NCBI GenBank assembly: GCA_024742875.1
Contig: JANSXP010000026.1
Coordinates: forward strand, 1 to 64,000
Direction: 5' to 3'
DNA: 64,000 bases
Source: Planctomycetaceae bacterium
GTDB taxonomy: Bacteria; Planctomycetota; Planctomycetia; Planctomycetales; Planctomycetaceae
The position numbers were made by a program, and so were the translations under genes. Below the pieces are notes generated by a model. It was not told the DNA's origin, did no database searches, and saw only the letters and a list, made by a program, of their open reading frames with translations. Shown here one piece after another: positions 26,934 through 36,187 of this stretch (positions within the stretch are counted from its first letter, which is position 1; the number at the start of each line of letters is the position of its first letter).

Positions 26934-28103
26934 ATGACACAAGTCGCAGACGAACGGGAACCTGTCGTCCCGGTCGACCGCAGCAGCTTCAATACCTACC
27001 CCTTCTGGAGTCCGCGCTTCTGGGCAGGGATGCGGCTTGGCCACTGGCTGAAGCTGCTGTCTCGTCATGGTTTTCGCATTCATCCATCGCGTCTTCCGTG
27101 GGCAATGGCGACCACCTGCGCGGCTCCGTTCAACACGGGCTTGTGTGGCCTGCAGCAACTCGTCTACGGCCGTCGCATCCGAGAGACCGCCCCTGTCGCT
27201 CCTCCCATTTTCATTCTGGGACACTGGCGGACGGGCACCACTTTTCTGCAGGAACTGCTTAGTCGTGACCCGCGACTCACCAGCCCGTCCAACTATCAGG
27301 TCTACGCGACCAACCATTTTCTGCTGACGGAAGCTCTGGTTGTGCGGTACCTGCGTTTTCTCCTGCCCGCTCGTCGACCAATGGACAACGTCACCCTGCG
27401 ATGGGACAGTCCACAGGAAGACGAGTGGGCGAGGATCACCATGGGACTGCCATCGCCCTATCAGCGAATTGCGTTCTCCGCAGAAGCGCCACCGTACGAT
27501 GAATATCTTGATATGGAAGGTCTGTCCACGGCCGAACTCGACGCCTGGAAGTCCGGGTTCATGTGGTTCCTGCAGGCCGTGACTCTGCGCACCCAGCGGA
27601 GAGTCGTCTTCAAATCGCCCCACAATACGGGACGCCTGGCGCTGCTTCATGAAATGTTTCCGAACGCCAGATTTCTGCACGTCACACGTCATCCATTCAC
27701 GTTTTTCCCCTCCACTTTGCGAATGCACAGGGCGTTCGACGCCTCCCAGTCACTGCAGTCCGCGCCCGAAGCTGACGGGCTGGAACGCTATGTCCTGCGA
27801 ACAGGCCGCCGCATTTACGATGCTTTTCTGACTCAGCGCGGCGATATTCCGCCAGACCAGATCATGGATGTTCGCTTTGAGGATCTGGTCGCTGATCCGC
27901 TGGAAACCATGAAGACGGTTTATGAGCGTCTGAACCTGGGTGACGTACAGCCAGCATTAGCCGAATTCGAAAAACACGTCGCTCCGCGGAAAAATTACGT
28001 GAGGAATCGCCACCACTTACCAGAGTATTGGGAAGGCGAAATTCGTCGGGAATGGGCACAGTATTTCGAATCTTTCGGATACACGTGCGACGAAGAAGGT
28101 TAA
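26934..28103 (+). CDS. Sulfotransferase family protein
   Basis: A 389-residue PAPS-dependent sulfotransferase. The 5'-phosphosulfate-binding loop is PIFILGHWRTGTTFLQELL and the 3'-phosphate site is FLHVTRHPFTFFPSTLR; both are typical of the bacterial Sulfotransfer_3 group. There is no signal peptide or membrane helix, so it acts in the cytosol. The substrate cannot be read from sequence; given nearby glycan and lipid genes it may be a glycolipid, polysaccharide or small metabolite. The ATG at 26934 has a GGGAAGG ribosome site seven bases upstream, which decides against the ORF's earlier start at 26910. Confidence 0.92.
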   Translation: MTQVADEREPVVPVDRSSFNTYPFWSPRFWAGMRLGHWLKLLSRHGFRIHPSRLPWAMATTCAAPFNTGLCGLQQLVYGRRIRETAPVAPPIFILGHWRTGTTFLQELLSRDPRLTSPSNYQVYATNHFLLTEALVVRYLRFLLPARRPMDNVTLRWDSPQEDEWARITMGLPSPYQRIAFSAEAPPYDEYLDMEGLSTAELDAWKSGFMWFLQAVTLRTQRRVVFKSPHNTGRLALLHEMFPNARFLHVTRHPFTFFPSTLRMHRAFDASQSLQSAPEADGLERYVLRTGRRIYDAFLTQRGDIPPDQIMDVRFEDLVADPLETMKTVYERLNLGDVQPALAEFEKHVAPRKNYVRNRHHLPEYWEGEIRREWAQYFESFGYTCDEEG

Positions 28104-28159
28104 AGCGTAGCCGGCGTGAATCAGGTCACGCTTTGCCGTTTCACCTTCGAGACCTGTCG

Positions 28160-29323
28160 ATGCCCGCTTCCGTTCAACGCACGTCTGTTCGCGACCTCGC
28201 TGCGGCAAGGCTTTCTCGCAGCACCTATGCGGAACGCTCGTTCCAGCACGTCGAACAACTCGCCCGAACATTCGGCAGTTCGTACGACTCGTACATCGCC
28301 ACAGACACAGAAGGGAAAGAATTCTTCTGGTCCTCCAGCGGCGATGGAGTGCTGTGCACAATTCCTCAGGGACGGTATGTCTTTATCTACGGTGGCATCC
28401 TTTGTCCATCAGAGTCCCGGGAACAGCTTGTCACCGAGTTTCTCGAGGACTGCAGCCGTCGCCGGCTGACTCCCAGCTTTTTCAACGTGGGCCGCAGTGA
28501 CGCAGAGTTGCTGCGGACGTTTGGTTTTGACGCCACAAAATTTGGCGAAGAACCAATCGTGGAGCTCGACCACTGTACCTGGAAGGGCAAACCGTACGAA
28601 TGGGTGCGTCGCCAGTCCAACTTCTGTCACCGCCACGATCTGGAAATGGAGGAAGTGATTCGCAGCGAAATGACTGAAGACGAGTGGAACGCCCTGATGG
28701 ACGAACTGGACGTCATCTCCGATCATTTCCTGGAAGACAAGCCGCATGCGCACCGCATGCGAAACTGCGTCAGCCGATTCTGCCGAACACTGCTGTTTGG
28801 CCAGCGGATCTTCGTCGCCCGCCACACGCCGTCGCGGCGCATCGATGGATTCGTGGTTTGCAACCCCTGTCTGGGTGGCCGCATGTGGGCGATCGAATCG
28901 TACCGCAAACGACGTGACGCGGTTCGGGGCGTGATTCCGTTTCTGATGCACCAGTGCATGCAGAAATTTCAAACAGAAGACGTTCCGTTTGTCACGCTGT
29001 CAATGCTGCCGCTGATTCGCTGCGACCAGCCACGTGCCGGAGACAGCTGGCTGCTGCGAAAGGTCATCACGCTCGTGCATCGACACGGCAGTGCGCTGTA
29101 CGACTCCGCGGGTCTGTTCCATTTCAAATCGCGATTTCGACCACACCGATTTGACGATCGTTTCATCTGCAATCGGCACGGTGTGTCGGTCGGCATGCTG
29201 ATCGCCGGCATGAAGTCCTGGGGCTTTCACGAGGTGAGCCCCGGCAAAGCCCTGCGTCGTTTTGTGCGACAGCAATGGACACGTTCGTCACGCCGGAAAC
29301 TGGCGAGTCCCAAAGCCGCCTGA
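28160..29323 (+). CDS. DUF2156 (phosphatidylglycerol lysyltransferase C-terminal-like) protein
   Basis: A 387-residue protein with the double GNAT-like layout of DUF2156/LPG synthase C-terminal domains: an early GKEFFWSSSGDGVLCTIPQGRYVFIYGG, then LLRTFGFDATKFGEEPIVELDHCTWKG (the segment where the first domain closes), VRRQSNFCHRHDLEMEEV, and a late SMLPLIRCDQ. No MprF-type membrane half is present, so it is a soluble transferase. Members acylate lipids or other acceptors with aminoacyl-tRNA, but many are uncharacterised. Start at ATG 28160; the ORF upstream of it overlaps the sulfotransferase gene. Transcription with the sulfotransferase (57 bp upstream) is likely. Confidence 0.78.
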   Translation: MPASVQRTSVRDLAAARLSRSTYAERSFQHVEQLARTFGSSYDSYIATDTEGKEFFWSSSGDGVLCTIPQGRYVFIYGGILCPSESREQLVTEFLEDCSRRRLTPSFFNVGRSDAELLRTFGFDATKFGEEPIVELDHCTWKGKPYEWVRRQSNFCHRHDLEMEEVIRSEMTEDEWNALMDELDVISDHFLEDKPHAHRMRNCVSRFCRTLLFGQRIFVARHTPSRRIDGFVVCNPCLGGRMWAIESYRKRRDAVRGVIPFLMHQCMQKFQTEDVPFVTLSMLPLIRCDQPRAGDSWLLRKVITLVHRHGSALYDSAGLFHFKSRFRPHRFDDRFICNRHGVSVGMLIAGMKSWGFHEVSPGKALRRFVRQQWTRSSRRKLASPKAA

Positions 29324-29496
29324 CGGTCAGCTCCGGGTGACCGCACGTTCGACGGCAGCCCGAACCGGCAGAATCTGCTGCCTGACTTACCTAACCCGAA
29401 CGCCCTGTGTCAGGATCTGGCCGTCAGCCCCGATCGCATCTTCTCGCTGGGTGGCAAACAACTACGATTCTGCGACTGCTCAACAGAATCGACGTC

Positions 29497-30240
29497 ATGG
29501 CTGCATATCGGGAACACATAACTGTCAGTGGTGCACTGGGGCTGGCCTATTGGTTCGCTTCCGTATCGCTGATGTCGTTCTCGCTGACGCAGGCCACCAT
29601 TGCATCCATCCTGACATGGCTTTCGGGGATGCTGCCAGACCTCGATTCGCAAAGCGGCAAGCCCGTGCGGGAATTATTCGGGTTGACGGCTGCCGTCGCT
29701 CCACTGCTCCTGCTGCAGCACACTAACAGTCTGGGGATCAGCGGCGATCGCGCGATGCTGTTCGCGCTGCTGCTGTATGGCAGTGTGCGGTACGGTGGCG
29801 CCGCGGTGCTGGCGAAGGTGACTGTCCATCGCGGCATGTTTCACAGCATCCCCGCTTTGCTCATCGCTGCCGAATTGACGTTCCTGGGATACCACAGCCC
29901 GGAAACGCGGGTCCGCCTCCTCATGGCCGGAGGCGTGGCGCTGGGCTTTTTATCGCACCTTGTGCTCGATGAAATGTACAGCGTGCAGTGGGACGGCACC
30001 CGCATTCGACTGAACAAGTTCGCCGGCAGTGCGATCAAATTTTACGGAAAGAACTCACTGGCCAACGGCTTGACGCTGGGGCTGCTGATGTTTTTTACCT
30101 ACGCCTCTTTGTCGTCTGCCGGGCTGATTCCGGACCCCACCGTCCAGCCGGCTCCTGATGTCCTTGAGATCTCAGGCGATCTGGACGATGCGCCGTTCTA
30201 CCGCATGGCCGACGAACCGAAGGACACCATCCTGCGTTAA
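29497..30240 (+). CDS. YdjM-like membrane-bound metal-dependent hydrolase
   Basis: A 247-residue integral membrane protein. After HITVSGALGLAY there are several hydrophobic helices with DLDSQSGKPVRELFG, VHRGMFHSIPALL and FLSHLVLDEM, the His/Asp pattern of the YdjM (DUF457) family: H in VHRGMFHS, D in LDSQ and H in SHLVLDE. The assigned hydrolase activity of the family is by annotation, not by clear biochemistry. The acidic C-terminus is outside the domain. I start at ATG 29497; the ORF opens at 29407, but the first 30 residues have no domain match. Downstream about 380 bp precedes leuB. Confidence 0.82.
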   Translation: MAAYREHITVSGALGLAYWFASVSLMSFSLTQATIASILTWLSGMLPDLDSQSGKPVRELFGLTAAVAPLLLLQHTNSLGISGDRAMLFALLLYGSVRYGGAAVLAKVTVHRGMFHSIPALLIAAELTFLGYHSPETRVRLLMAGGVALGFLSHLVLDEMYSVQWDGTRIRLNKFAGSAIKFYGKNSLANGLTLGLLMFFTYASLSSAGLIPDPTVQPAPDVLEISGDLDDAPFYRMADEPKDTILR

Positions 30241-30620
30241 TCGCCGCCTTCCGGTCTCAGAGGGTCGGGGGTCAACAGTCAGTTCGGGATGCGTCAAATA
30301 CCAACCGCAAGGGTGAGGCGACCAAATCCCGATCAGGCAGTTCCGACGCCCCGCGATGGAGCCCGGATGGATTCCCAGTCGAGCGAGTCACGTTCTCGTT
30401 CGCTCCATCCCGACCCGGGATTCGGCTCGCGGGGTTGCAATGCCCAGGCGGCCCCTTATCTTGACCGCTGAGGCTGTCCACCAACGGCTGATCGGCGGAA
30501 GTCGAACTCCCACCATCGTGCCCTCCGCGGACGTTCACGCCAGCACCAGCACAGCCTCAACGCTCACGCATTGTGACGCATTCTCCTTCGTTCTCCATCT
30601 TCAGCAATTCAGGTATTTCA
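30241..30620. other. Leader region of leuB
   Basis: About 380 bases with no supported gene. Two overlapping inverted repeats occur: GATGGAGC (30355-30362) with GCTCCATC (30402-30409), and inside it GAGCGA (30381-30386) with TCGCTC (30400-30405). They are mutually exclusive, so could fold alternatively, but I see no leucine-rich leader peptide or T-box specifier and do not call an attenuator. Confidence 0.4.
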
Positions 30621-31694
30621 GTGGACGCGAATATTGTCCTGCTCCCGGGCGACGGAATCGGCCCGGAAATTGTCACTCAGGGTCAGCGAGTTCTCGAAGC
30701 GATCGCCAGCCGCTTCGGCCACAACTTCGTGATGTCCGAGCACCCGATTGGCGGCAACGCGATCGATGACTTTGGGGACCCACTGCCTCAGGCCACCATT
30801 GACGCCTGCAAAGCGTCAGACGCGATCCTGCTGGGCGCCGTCGGTGGTCCCAAGTGGGATGATCCCGCGGCAAAAACTCGACCGGAAGCGGGCCTGCTGA
30901 AGATTCGTCAGGAACTGCAGCTGTTTGCCAACCTGCGCCCCATCCAGACATGGGATGAACTCGTTGACGCGTCTCCGCTGAAAACAGAAATTGTCGCCGG
31001 AACCGACATCCTGTTTTTTCGCGAACTGACAGGAGGCGTGTACTTTGGAGATTCGGGGCGTCGCGAGCACAGTTCAGGAGAAGAAGCCTATTGCGAGATG
31101 GTCTATTCTACAGGCGAAATTGAGCGGATCGTGCGACTGGCCGCAGAAGCGGCCCGAGGTCGTCAGGGACGCGTCACATCTGTCGACAAAGCCAACGTGC
31201 TGGAGGTGTCACGGCTGTGGCGGCAGGTGGCCGAACGCGTCATGAAAGAAGAATATCCCGATGTAGAATACGATGTCGTCCTTGTGGACGCGATGGCCAT
31301 GCATCTGATTGCCCGGCCAAAGACATTCGATGTGGTGGTCACCGGTAACCTGTTTGGTGACATCCTCACGGATGCGGCGTCCATGCTGCCAGGCTCACTG
31401 GGACTGCTGCCGTCCGCCTCTCTTGGCAGCGACGGTCCCGGTCTTTACGAACCCATCCACGGTTCGGCGCCCGATATCGCCGGCAGGGGCATTGCCAATC
31501 CGCTGGCCACATTCCTGGCTGCGGCGATGCTGCTGCGTCACTCTCTCAAACTGAACGAAGAGGCCAGTGTGATTGAAGCGGCCGTGGCCGCCACCCTGAA
31601 GGCGGGCCACCGCACTGCCGACATCGCATCTGGTGGATCGAGCATCTCCACCAGCGAGATGGGCGATCTGGTAGTTGCACAAATCAGCGGATAG
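30621..31694 (+). CDS. leuB: 3-isopropylmalate dehydrogenase
   Basis: LeuB oxidises and decarboxylates 3-isopropylmalate in leucine biosynthesis. The 357-residue sequence starts [15 protein letters not shown] and carries the family signatures [60 protein letters not shown], and [13 protein letters not shown] choose GTG at 30621 (AGG seven bases upstream), which gives the usual start two residues before NIVLLPG. A GTG at 30573 in the same frame lacks a ribosome site. leuA, leuC and leuD are not adjacent. Confidence 0.96.
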   Translation: MDANIVLLPGDGIGPEIVTQGQRVLEAIASRFGHNFVMSEHPIGGNAIDDFGDPLPQATIDACKASDAILLGAVGGPKWDDPAAKTRPEAGLLKIRQELQLFANLRPIQTWDELVDASPLKTEIVAGTDILFFRELTGGVYFGDSGRREHSSGEEAYCEMVYSTGEIERIVRLAAEAARGRQGRVTSVDKANVLEVSRLWRQVAERVMKEEYPDVEYDVVLVDAMAMHLIARPKTFDVVVTGNLFGDILTDAASMLPGSLGLLPSASLGSDGPGLYEPIHGSAPDIAGRGIANPLATFLAAAMLLRHSLKLNEEASVIEAAVAATLKAGHRTADIASGGSSISTSEMGDLVVAQISG

Positions 31695-31718
31695 CAACAC
31701 TTCGCAGTGCTGCTTCAC

Positions 31719-31762
31719 AAAAAAAAGACGGGCCGAATCTGCACATACAGATTCGGCCCGTC
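31719..31762 (-). terminator. Intrinsic terminator for the isomerase-like gene
   Basis: A 15-bp perfect stem (GACGGGCCGAATCTG with CAGATTCGGCCCGTC, 31727-31762, 6-nt loop) preceded on the plus strand by eight A, which is a T tract on the minus transcript. It sits between leuB (plus) and the minus-strand gene ending at 31893; the T tract favours the minus gene. Confidence 0.85.
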
Positions 31763-31777
31763 TATGTATTGGCTCGG

Positions 31778-31841
31778 TTCGGTCTGAGCTGTTCGGTCTG
31801 AGCTGTTCGGTCTGAGCAGTTCGGTCTGAGCAGTTCGGTCT
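31778..31841. repeat. 14-bp tandem repeat, four copies and a partial fifth
   Basis: Units TTCGGTCTGAGCTG or TTCGGTCTGAGCAG start at 31778, 31792, 31806 and 31820; a fifth, at 31834, keeps TTCGGTCT. They lie between the terminator and the stop of the isomerase-like gene, not in a reading frame that I can support. Confidence 0.9.
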
Positions 31842-31892
31842 ATGGTCCGGCTCGGTCGCGAATTCTCGCTGCAGCCAGCCGGATCAAATCAA

Positions 31893-32645
31893 TCAAAGAT
31901 GACTCTCGATCAGCCGACGGAGTTTTCGCATTTCCAACAGACGTTCTTCTCCGTCCATCGTCTGCGGAAACAAATCCACACTCATACTACGATTGTAGTA
32001 TTCCTGCCGCAGGGCAGACACGATGCGATTGTAATCCATCGCGCCCAGGCCCGTGGGAACCTGCAATTCTGTTGTCGAAGTATCCCGCAGGTGCACGTGC
32101 GTCACATTGGGAAAGACAACATCGAACGGCAGTTCCGCGCCGCCCGTGCAGATGTAGTAGCTCGGATCCAGTGTGATTCCCAGCCCCTTGACCGACTGGC
32201 AAAGCTCGACTGCGGTATGGGGATCTTCGGTGAGCAGACCTTTGCGAGTCAGAATCGAAAGGCGAATGGCTTCTGCTTCGCACAGTTGGTTGCGTTCACG
32301 GAGGCGATCAATCTCCGAATTGAACGGGGTGCCCACCGGGGACGCCAGAATTGTGATCTGTGCCACTCTTAACTGCTTGGCGAAGTCGACGACTGCTTCG
32401 AAACTGGTCAGACTCTCCGCGTCCGGTGTTTCTTCGAGCAGAATGGCGACGGGACTGAGGCGGCTGGCGTCACGAAACGCGGCGACTGTTGCATCCACGT
32501 TCCCGACCAGTTCCGAGGGCTTCAGCTGATCGAGCTCCTCGTTGATACAGATTTCCACCTTGTCAAATCCCAGATCCTGCAGCTGTTTGCAGGCCGCCTG
32601 AAATGACAGATCCCAGAGACTTCGCGTCGTTGCCGCGATTTGCAC
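31893..32645 (-). CDS. Sugar phosphate isomerase/epimerase-like TIM-barrel protein
   Basis: A 250-residue protein of the AP endonuclease family 2 / xylose-isomerase-like TIM-barrel fold (pfam AP_endonuc_2). Visible barrel elements include FQAACKQLQDLGFDKVEICI, GVTLDPSYY-type strand LGITLDPSYYICTG, VTHVHLRDT (the His-containing strand end) and VSALRQEYYNRSMSVDLF. Metal-ligand His/Asp/Glu positions are only partly recognisable. Such proteins act on diverse sugars and inositols; no substrate can be named. It has its own terminator and no operon partner on the minus strand. Confidence 0.75.
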   Translation of the reverse strand: MQIAATTRSLWDLSFQAACKQLQDLGFDKVEICINEELDQLKPSELVGNVDATVAAFRDASRLSPVAILLEETPDAESLTSFEAVVDFAKQLRVAQITILASPVGTPFNSEIDRLRERNQLCEAEAIRLSILTRKGLLTEDPHTAVELCQSVKGLGITLDPSYYICTGGAELPFDVVFPNVTHVHLRDTSTTELQVPTGLGAMDYNRIVSALRQEYYNRSMSVDLFPQTMDGEERLLEMRKLRRLIESHL

Positions 32646-32937
32646 TATGTCGCTCCCTCTTCTCGAAACAGCCCAACTACTGGCTGATTCACAACTTACA
32701 TAAAACCACGAGGTAACGGGAACGTCCGGTTCCCCACCGGAATGTATTTGTGATTCGCAGATCCCGCAATACCTCTCAAACTTCCTGTTTCAACATCTGT
32801 AGGAATTGGAGGGATTTTGCATGTTTGTGAGCCTGGTGTGCCGATAACGAAAGCAGCGCGTGATTTCACGATCGCATGATTGGGCGATTTCCGCGTGCCG
32901 TCAGAATTTGCAACAACCCACGGATAGGGGATTCCAC

Positions 32938-33300
32938 ATGCAGGCTCGAATCTTGACCTTTGTGCTTTCGGGGGCGATTGGATTAATTGTCACCGGCTGT
33001 GCCAACACGGCTCCCACCATGCGGGCGCAGAGCCCACACGCACATATGGGCGCTCACCACAACTGCGATATGTGTGACAGTGGCTACGCAGAAGCCGGCG
33101 TACCGATGTATGACTGCAATAACTGTCAGGGAGCCTGTCCGGGCCCCTGTCTGAATCTGCCGTTTCACCCGGTTCACAGAAACTTCCACACGTACGACGT
33201 GCCGGATGACCTTTGCTACCCGGACGCCAACCAGAATCCTGCGATGTACCAGTACCCTTACTACACGCATCGCGGTCCAACGGACTTCTTCATGAAGTAA
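32938..33300 (+). CDS. Small Cys/His-rich lipoprotein
   Basis: A 120-residue putative lipoprotein: signal peptide with lipobox IVTGC (Cys near residue 20). The mature part holds several Cys and His groups: HMGAHHNCDMCDSG (CxxC), YDCNNCQGACPGPC (CxxC, CxxxC) and a His-containing HPVHRNFHTYD. It ends in PTDFFMK. Density of Cys suggests metal binding or disulphides outside the membrane, but there is no family I can name; similar small lipoproteins are common in planctomycetes. The ATG at 32938 has AGGGG upstream. A terminator follows the stop. Confidence 0.72.
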   Translation: MQARILTFVLSGAIGLIVTGCANTAPTMRAQSPHAHMGAHHNCDMCDSGYAEAGVPMYDCNNCQGACPGPCLNLPFHPVHRNFHTYDVPDDLCYPDANQNPAMYQYPYYTHRGPTDFFMK

Positions 33301-33327
33301 GCCGTCGGCTGACGAGCTGTGCACATC

Positions 33328-33356
33328 AGGACGCTGCCCGTGGCAGCGTCCTTTGT
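33328..33356 (+). terminator. Terminator after the Cys-rich lipoprotein
   Basis: A perfect 11-bp stem (AGGACGCTGCC / GGCAGCGTCCT, 3-nt loop CGT; 33328-33352) ending in a short T run (TTTGT). The T tract is short, so termination may be partly factor-dependent. Confidence 0.72.
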
Positions 33357-33445
33357 CATGCGCTCACGGCAGTCAGCGGCTGGCCATCCACCGCAAGAAC
33401 CACTCACAATCGCACAGGGGTTTCACGTCGCTCGACCAGCGAACA

Positions 33446-34600
33446 TCACACCAGCGCGATCCGGTGATCGCTGAGTTGTTCCGCACCGGATTCTGTCACG
33501 AGGTAGTTGTGCTCGAACCGCATTCCACCGACACCCTCGACATATAGTCCCGGCTCGATCGTGACGACATCACCGGCACGCAGGACATCCGTGCTTTCGG
33601 GGACCAGAATTGGCGGCTCCGGATGTTCCATACCAAGGCCGTGCCCGCAGTGATGGGCCAAAGCCGGGTAGCCACGCTGCAGAAACTGGGCGGAAGCAGC
33701 CTCGTACACATCGGCGCCGCGAGCCCCGGCTTTCAAAACACAGGCAGCAGCAGACAATGCTGCCTCACAGGCTTCAAACTGCTTCACCTGTGCTTCACTG
33801 GGCGTGCCGACCGCGATTGTGTTGGTGAAGTCGCTGCGGTAGCCATCCAGAATGACGCTGAAATCGAGAATCAGGAGGTCACCGTCCTGCAGCACATTGT
33901 TGGTGGGCAGACCGCCCGCTTTGTGTCGCTCCGCGTTGGTGGAACGAAAATCGCCGTAAACAATGGCCGCCGTTCCGACCTCCCGCTGACAGGCCTGCTG
34001 AATGGCCAGATACACGTCCAGTTCTGTCTGGCCGGCGGCGGTCGCTGCAAATGCGGCAGCATGCCCGGCCGCTCCCGCTCTCATACAGGTTTTCAGCAGC
34101 GCCACTTCATCGGGAAGTTTGCACCGCCGCAGATCACGAATCAGTGACCCAACTGTCAATGCACGGCCGTCCTGCGGAAACTCCGTTCGCATATGTGAGC
34201 GGAGGTGATCAGCGAGCGCGAACGAAACCCCCTCGCCTTCCACCAGGCCCTCACCGCTCGTCCAGACATCCGAGACTTCATCCAGTGCGATGGCCAGGGC
34301 GTGGTCACGGTTGATGACCGACTTTTTGTGTGTGTACCAGGGAACCACAATTTCCCGAGTCACATGCGGATCGGTAATGGCGGTCCGCCGCGTGAAGTTG
34401 TCCGCCAGCAGGGTGGCGCCACCCTCACGTTCCAGCAACAGCAGACTTTTCTGATCCGCCGAAAAGCTGATCGGGTTGGGGCGAAAATCGCAAAAGTACT
34501 GAACGTGTCGCGGATCGCCGATCAGCGCCCACGAGAATTCACGGGGAACGCGGGTCCAGAAATTGGCCACACGCTGGGTGCAGCCGTCCTTTGTCAGCAT
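33446..34600 (-). CDS. pepQ: Xaa-Pro aminopeptidase / M24 family metallopeptidase
   Basis: A 384-residue pita-bread-fold peptidase that removes residues next to proline. The dimetal ligands are visible in order: Asp in LLILDFSVILDG, Asp in RSDFTNTIAV, His in HHCGHGLGMEHPEP, Glu in VVTIEPGLY and Glu in MRFEHNYLV. The N-terminal creatinase-like domain occupies the first ~150 residues. Aminopeptidase P and prolidase cannot be told apart by eye; pepQ is the usual label. Adjacent to trpB on the same strand with about 56 bp between. Confidence 0.92.
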   Translation of the reverse strand: MLTKDGCTQRVANFWTRVPREFSWALIGDPRHVQYFCDFRPNPISFSADQKSLLLLEREGGATLLADNFTRRTAITDPHVTREIVVPWYTHKKSVINRDHALAIALDEVSDVWTSGEGLVEGEGVSFALADHLRSHMRTEFPQDGRALTVGSLIRDLRRCKLPDEVALLKTCMRAGAAGHAAAFAATAAGQTELDVYLAIQQACQREVGTAAIVYGDFRSTNAERHKAGGLPTNNVLQDGDLLILDFSVILDGYRSDFTNTIAVGTPSEAQVKQFEACEAALSAAACVLKAGARGADVYEAASAQFLQRGYPALAHHCGHGLGMEHPEPPILVPESTDVLRAGDVVTIEPGLYVEGVGGMRFEHNYLVTESGAEQLSDHRIALV

Positions 34601-34656
34601 ATGTCAGACCGATCAATGTCAAAGCCGGATGAAGTGAGAGTCGCCAGCGGAAAGGA

Positions 34657-35880
34657 TCACATTTCCTGTCCGGTGAGTCGAGCGACTTCATTCACGTCTT
34701 TATCCCCCCGGCCGGATAGACACACCACGATGACCTCGTCTTTGTTGCGCTCGGCCGCAGCCTTCATCGCATAGGCGATGGCGTGACTGGTTTCGATGGC
34801 GGGCAGAATGCCTTCCGTGCGTGCCATCTTCATGAAGGCAGACAGGGCTTCTTCATCGCCGGCGCTCACGTAGTTCACACGGCCAGAGTCCTTCCAGTAG
34901 CTGTGCTCCGGGCCAACTCCCGGGTAATCAAGCCCGGCAGAAATGGAATGCACGTCCTGAGTCTGGCCATCGTCGTCCTGCAGGACGTAGCTGTAACTGC
35001 CATGCAGAATGCCTGGCTGGCCGTAGGTGAGCGTACTGGCATGATCGCCTGGCTTCCCTCCACGACCGCCGGCTTCCACGCCGGTGAGGGCAACGCCCTC
35101 GTCATCCACAAATGGATAGAACATGCCGGCTGAGTTGGAACCGCCGCCCACACAGGCAATGACTTCGTCCGGCAGACGACCGATCACCTGCAGCGACTGC
35201 TCGCGTGTTTCCTGACCAATCACCGACTGAAAGTCTCGCACCATCATGGGAAACGGATGCGGCCCCACCACACTGCCGATGATGTAATGTGTGTCACGCA
35301 CAGACGCCATCCAGTCTCGCATGGCCTCATTGATGGCGTCACGCAGCGTCCGACTGCCGGTCGTGACGGGCCGCACTTCCGCGCCCATCGTCCGCATGTT
35401 GAAGACATTGAGTTTTTGGCGACGAACGTCTTCCTCTCCCATGTAAACCACACAGGGAAAACCGAAGCGAGCACAGGCGGTGGCGGTCGCGACGCCATGC
35501 TGTCCGGCGCCGGTTTCCGCGATGATGCGGGTCTTGCCCATCCGCCGGGTCAGCAGCACCTGGCCGATGGTGTTGTTGATCTTGTGAGCACCCGTCAGAT
35601 TCAGATCTTCACGCTTGAAGAAAATGCGAGCACCACCGCAGGCTTCCGTGAGCCGTTCGGCAAAGTAGAGCGGGTTCGGCCGGCCCACATAGTTGGTAAT
35701 CAGATCCCGAAACTCCCGGTCAAATTCCGGATCCTGTTTGGCGTCCTCATAGGCCTGAGCCAGTTCATCCAGGGCGTACATCAACGTTTCGGGGACGTAA
35801 CGCCGCCCAAACTCACCAAAACGACCTCGCGCGTCGGGTACAGCGCTCATGGGAGCCTGAGAGGGTGTGTCAGTGGCCAT
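34657..35880 (-). CDS. trpB: Tryptophan synthase beta chain
   Basis: TrpB condenses indole and serine to tryptophan on PLP. The 407-residue sequence has the PLP-lysine motif HKINNTIGQ (Lys near residue 98), preceded by NLTGAHK, then [48 protein letters not shown], the [12 protein letters not shown] block and the late [10 protein letters not shown], all typical of TrpB1. No trpA or other trp gene is next to it. The ORF start is near residue 1 of the usual length. Confidence 0.97.
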   Translation of the reverse strand: MATDTPSQAPMSAVPDARGRFGEFGRRYVPETLMYALDELAQAYEDAKQDPEFDREFRDLITNYVGRPNPLYFAERLTEACGGARIFFKREDLNLTGAHKINNTIGQVLLTRRMGKTRIIAETGAGQHGVATATACARFGFPCVVYMGEEDVRRQKLNVFNMRTMGAEVRPVTTGSRTLRDAINEAMRDWMASVRDTHYIIGSVVGPHPFPMMVRDFQSVIGQETREQSLQVIGRLPDEVIACVGGGSNSAGMFYPFVDDEGVALTGVEAGGRGGKPGDHASTLTYGQPGILHGSYSYVLQDDDGQTQDVHSISAGLDYPGVGPEHSYWKDSGRVNYVSAGDEEALSAFMKMARTEGILPAIETSHAIAYAMKAAAERNKDEVIVVCLSGRGDKDVNEVARLTGQEM

Positions 35881-36187
35881 ATCCGGCTCATTCCTTATCT
35901 GCAGTCAAAAATCCGCTCGGCGTAAGTTCCGCCGCGGGCCACGCAGTTTAACGAGCCCAAAGCGTCAGATCGACGATCTCCCGCCCGCGTTCCGCGACGA
36001 TTGGCGGGGTTCCCGGACGAATCGGTCGAATTCCCGCACTTTAACCATCCGACACCACAATTCGTCCAGCGGCTCGGTCGTTGTCTGAACGAATCCCGCA
36101 AATGGCGGGCGAAAAAACGAAAAGCTCTCGCGAATGCATCACGAGAGCCTTTCCGTTGTCAGTCACAAAATACACCGCCGCCTGCCT
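35881..36187. other. Region upstream of trpB
   Basis: About 307 bases holding the trpB upstream region and the PQQ-protein terminator. Aside from that terminator I see no gene, no tryptophan-rich leader and no convincing operator. Confidence 0.45.
36111..36148 (-). terminator. Intrinsic terminator after the PQQ-repeat gene
   Basis: On the minus strand a hairpin (GCTCTCG / CGAGAGC, 7-bp stem, 11-nt loop; 36124-36148) is followed by TTTTCGTTTTTTC. It closes the minus-strand unit ending at 36188. Confidence 0.78.

Noticed and set aside
30480-30560. tRNA T-loop resemblance (GTCGAACTC) upstream of leuB
   Set aside because: No paired acceptor, D or anticodon arms could be built around it.
31778-31841. 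CRISPR-like repeats
   Set aside because: 14-bp units are back to back with no spacers.
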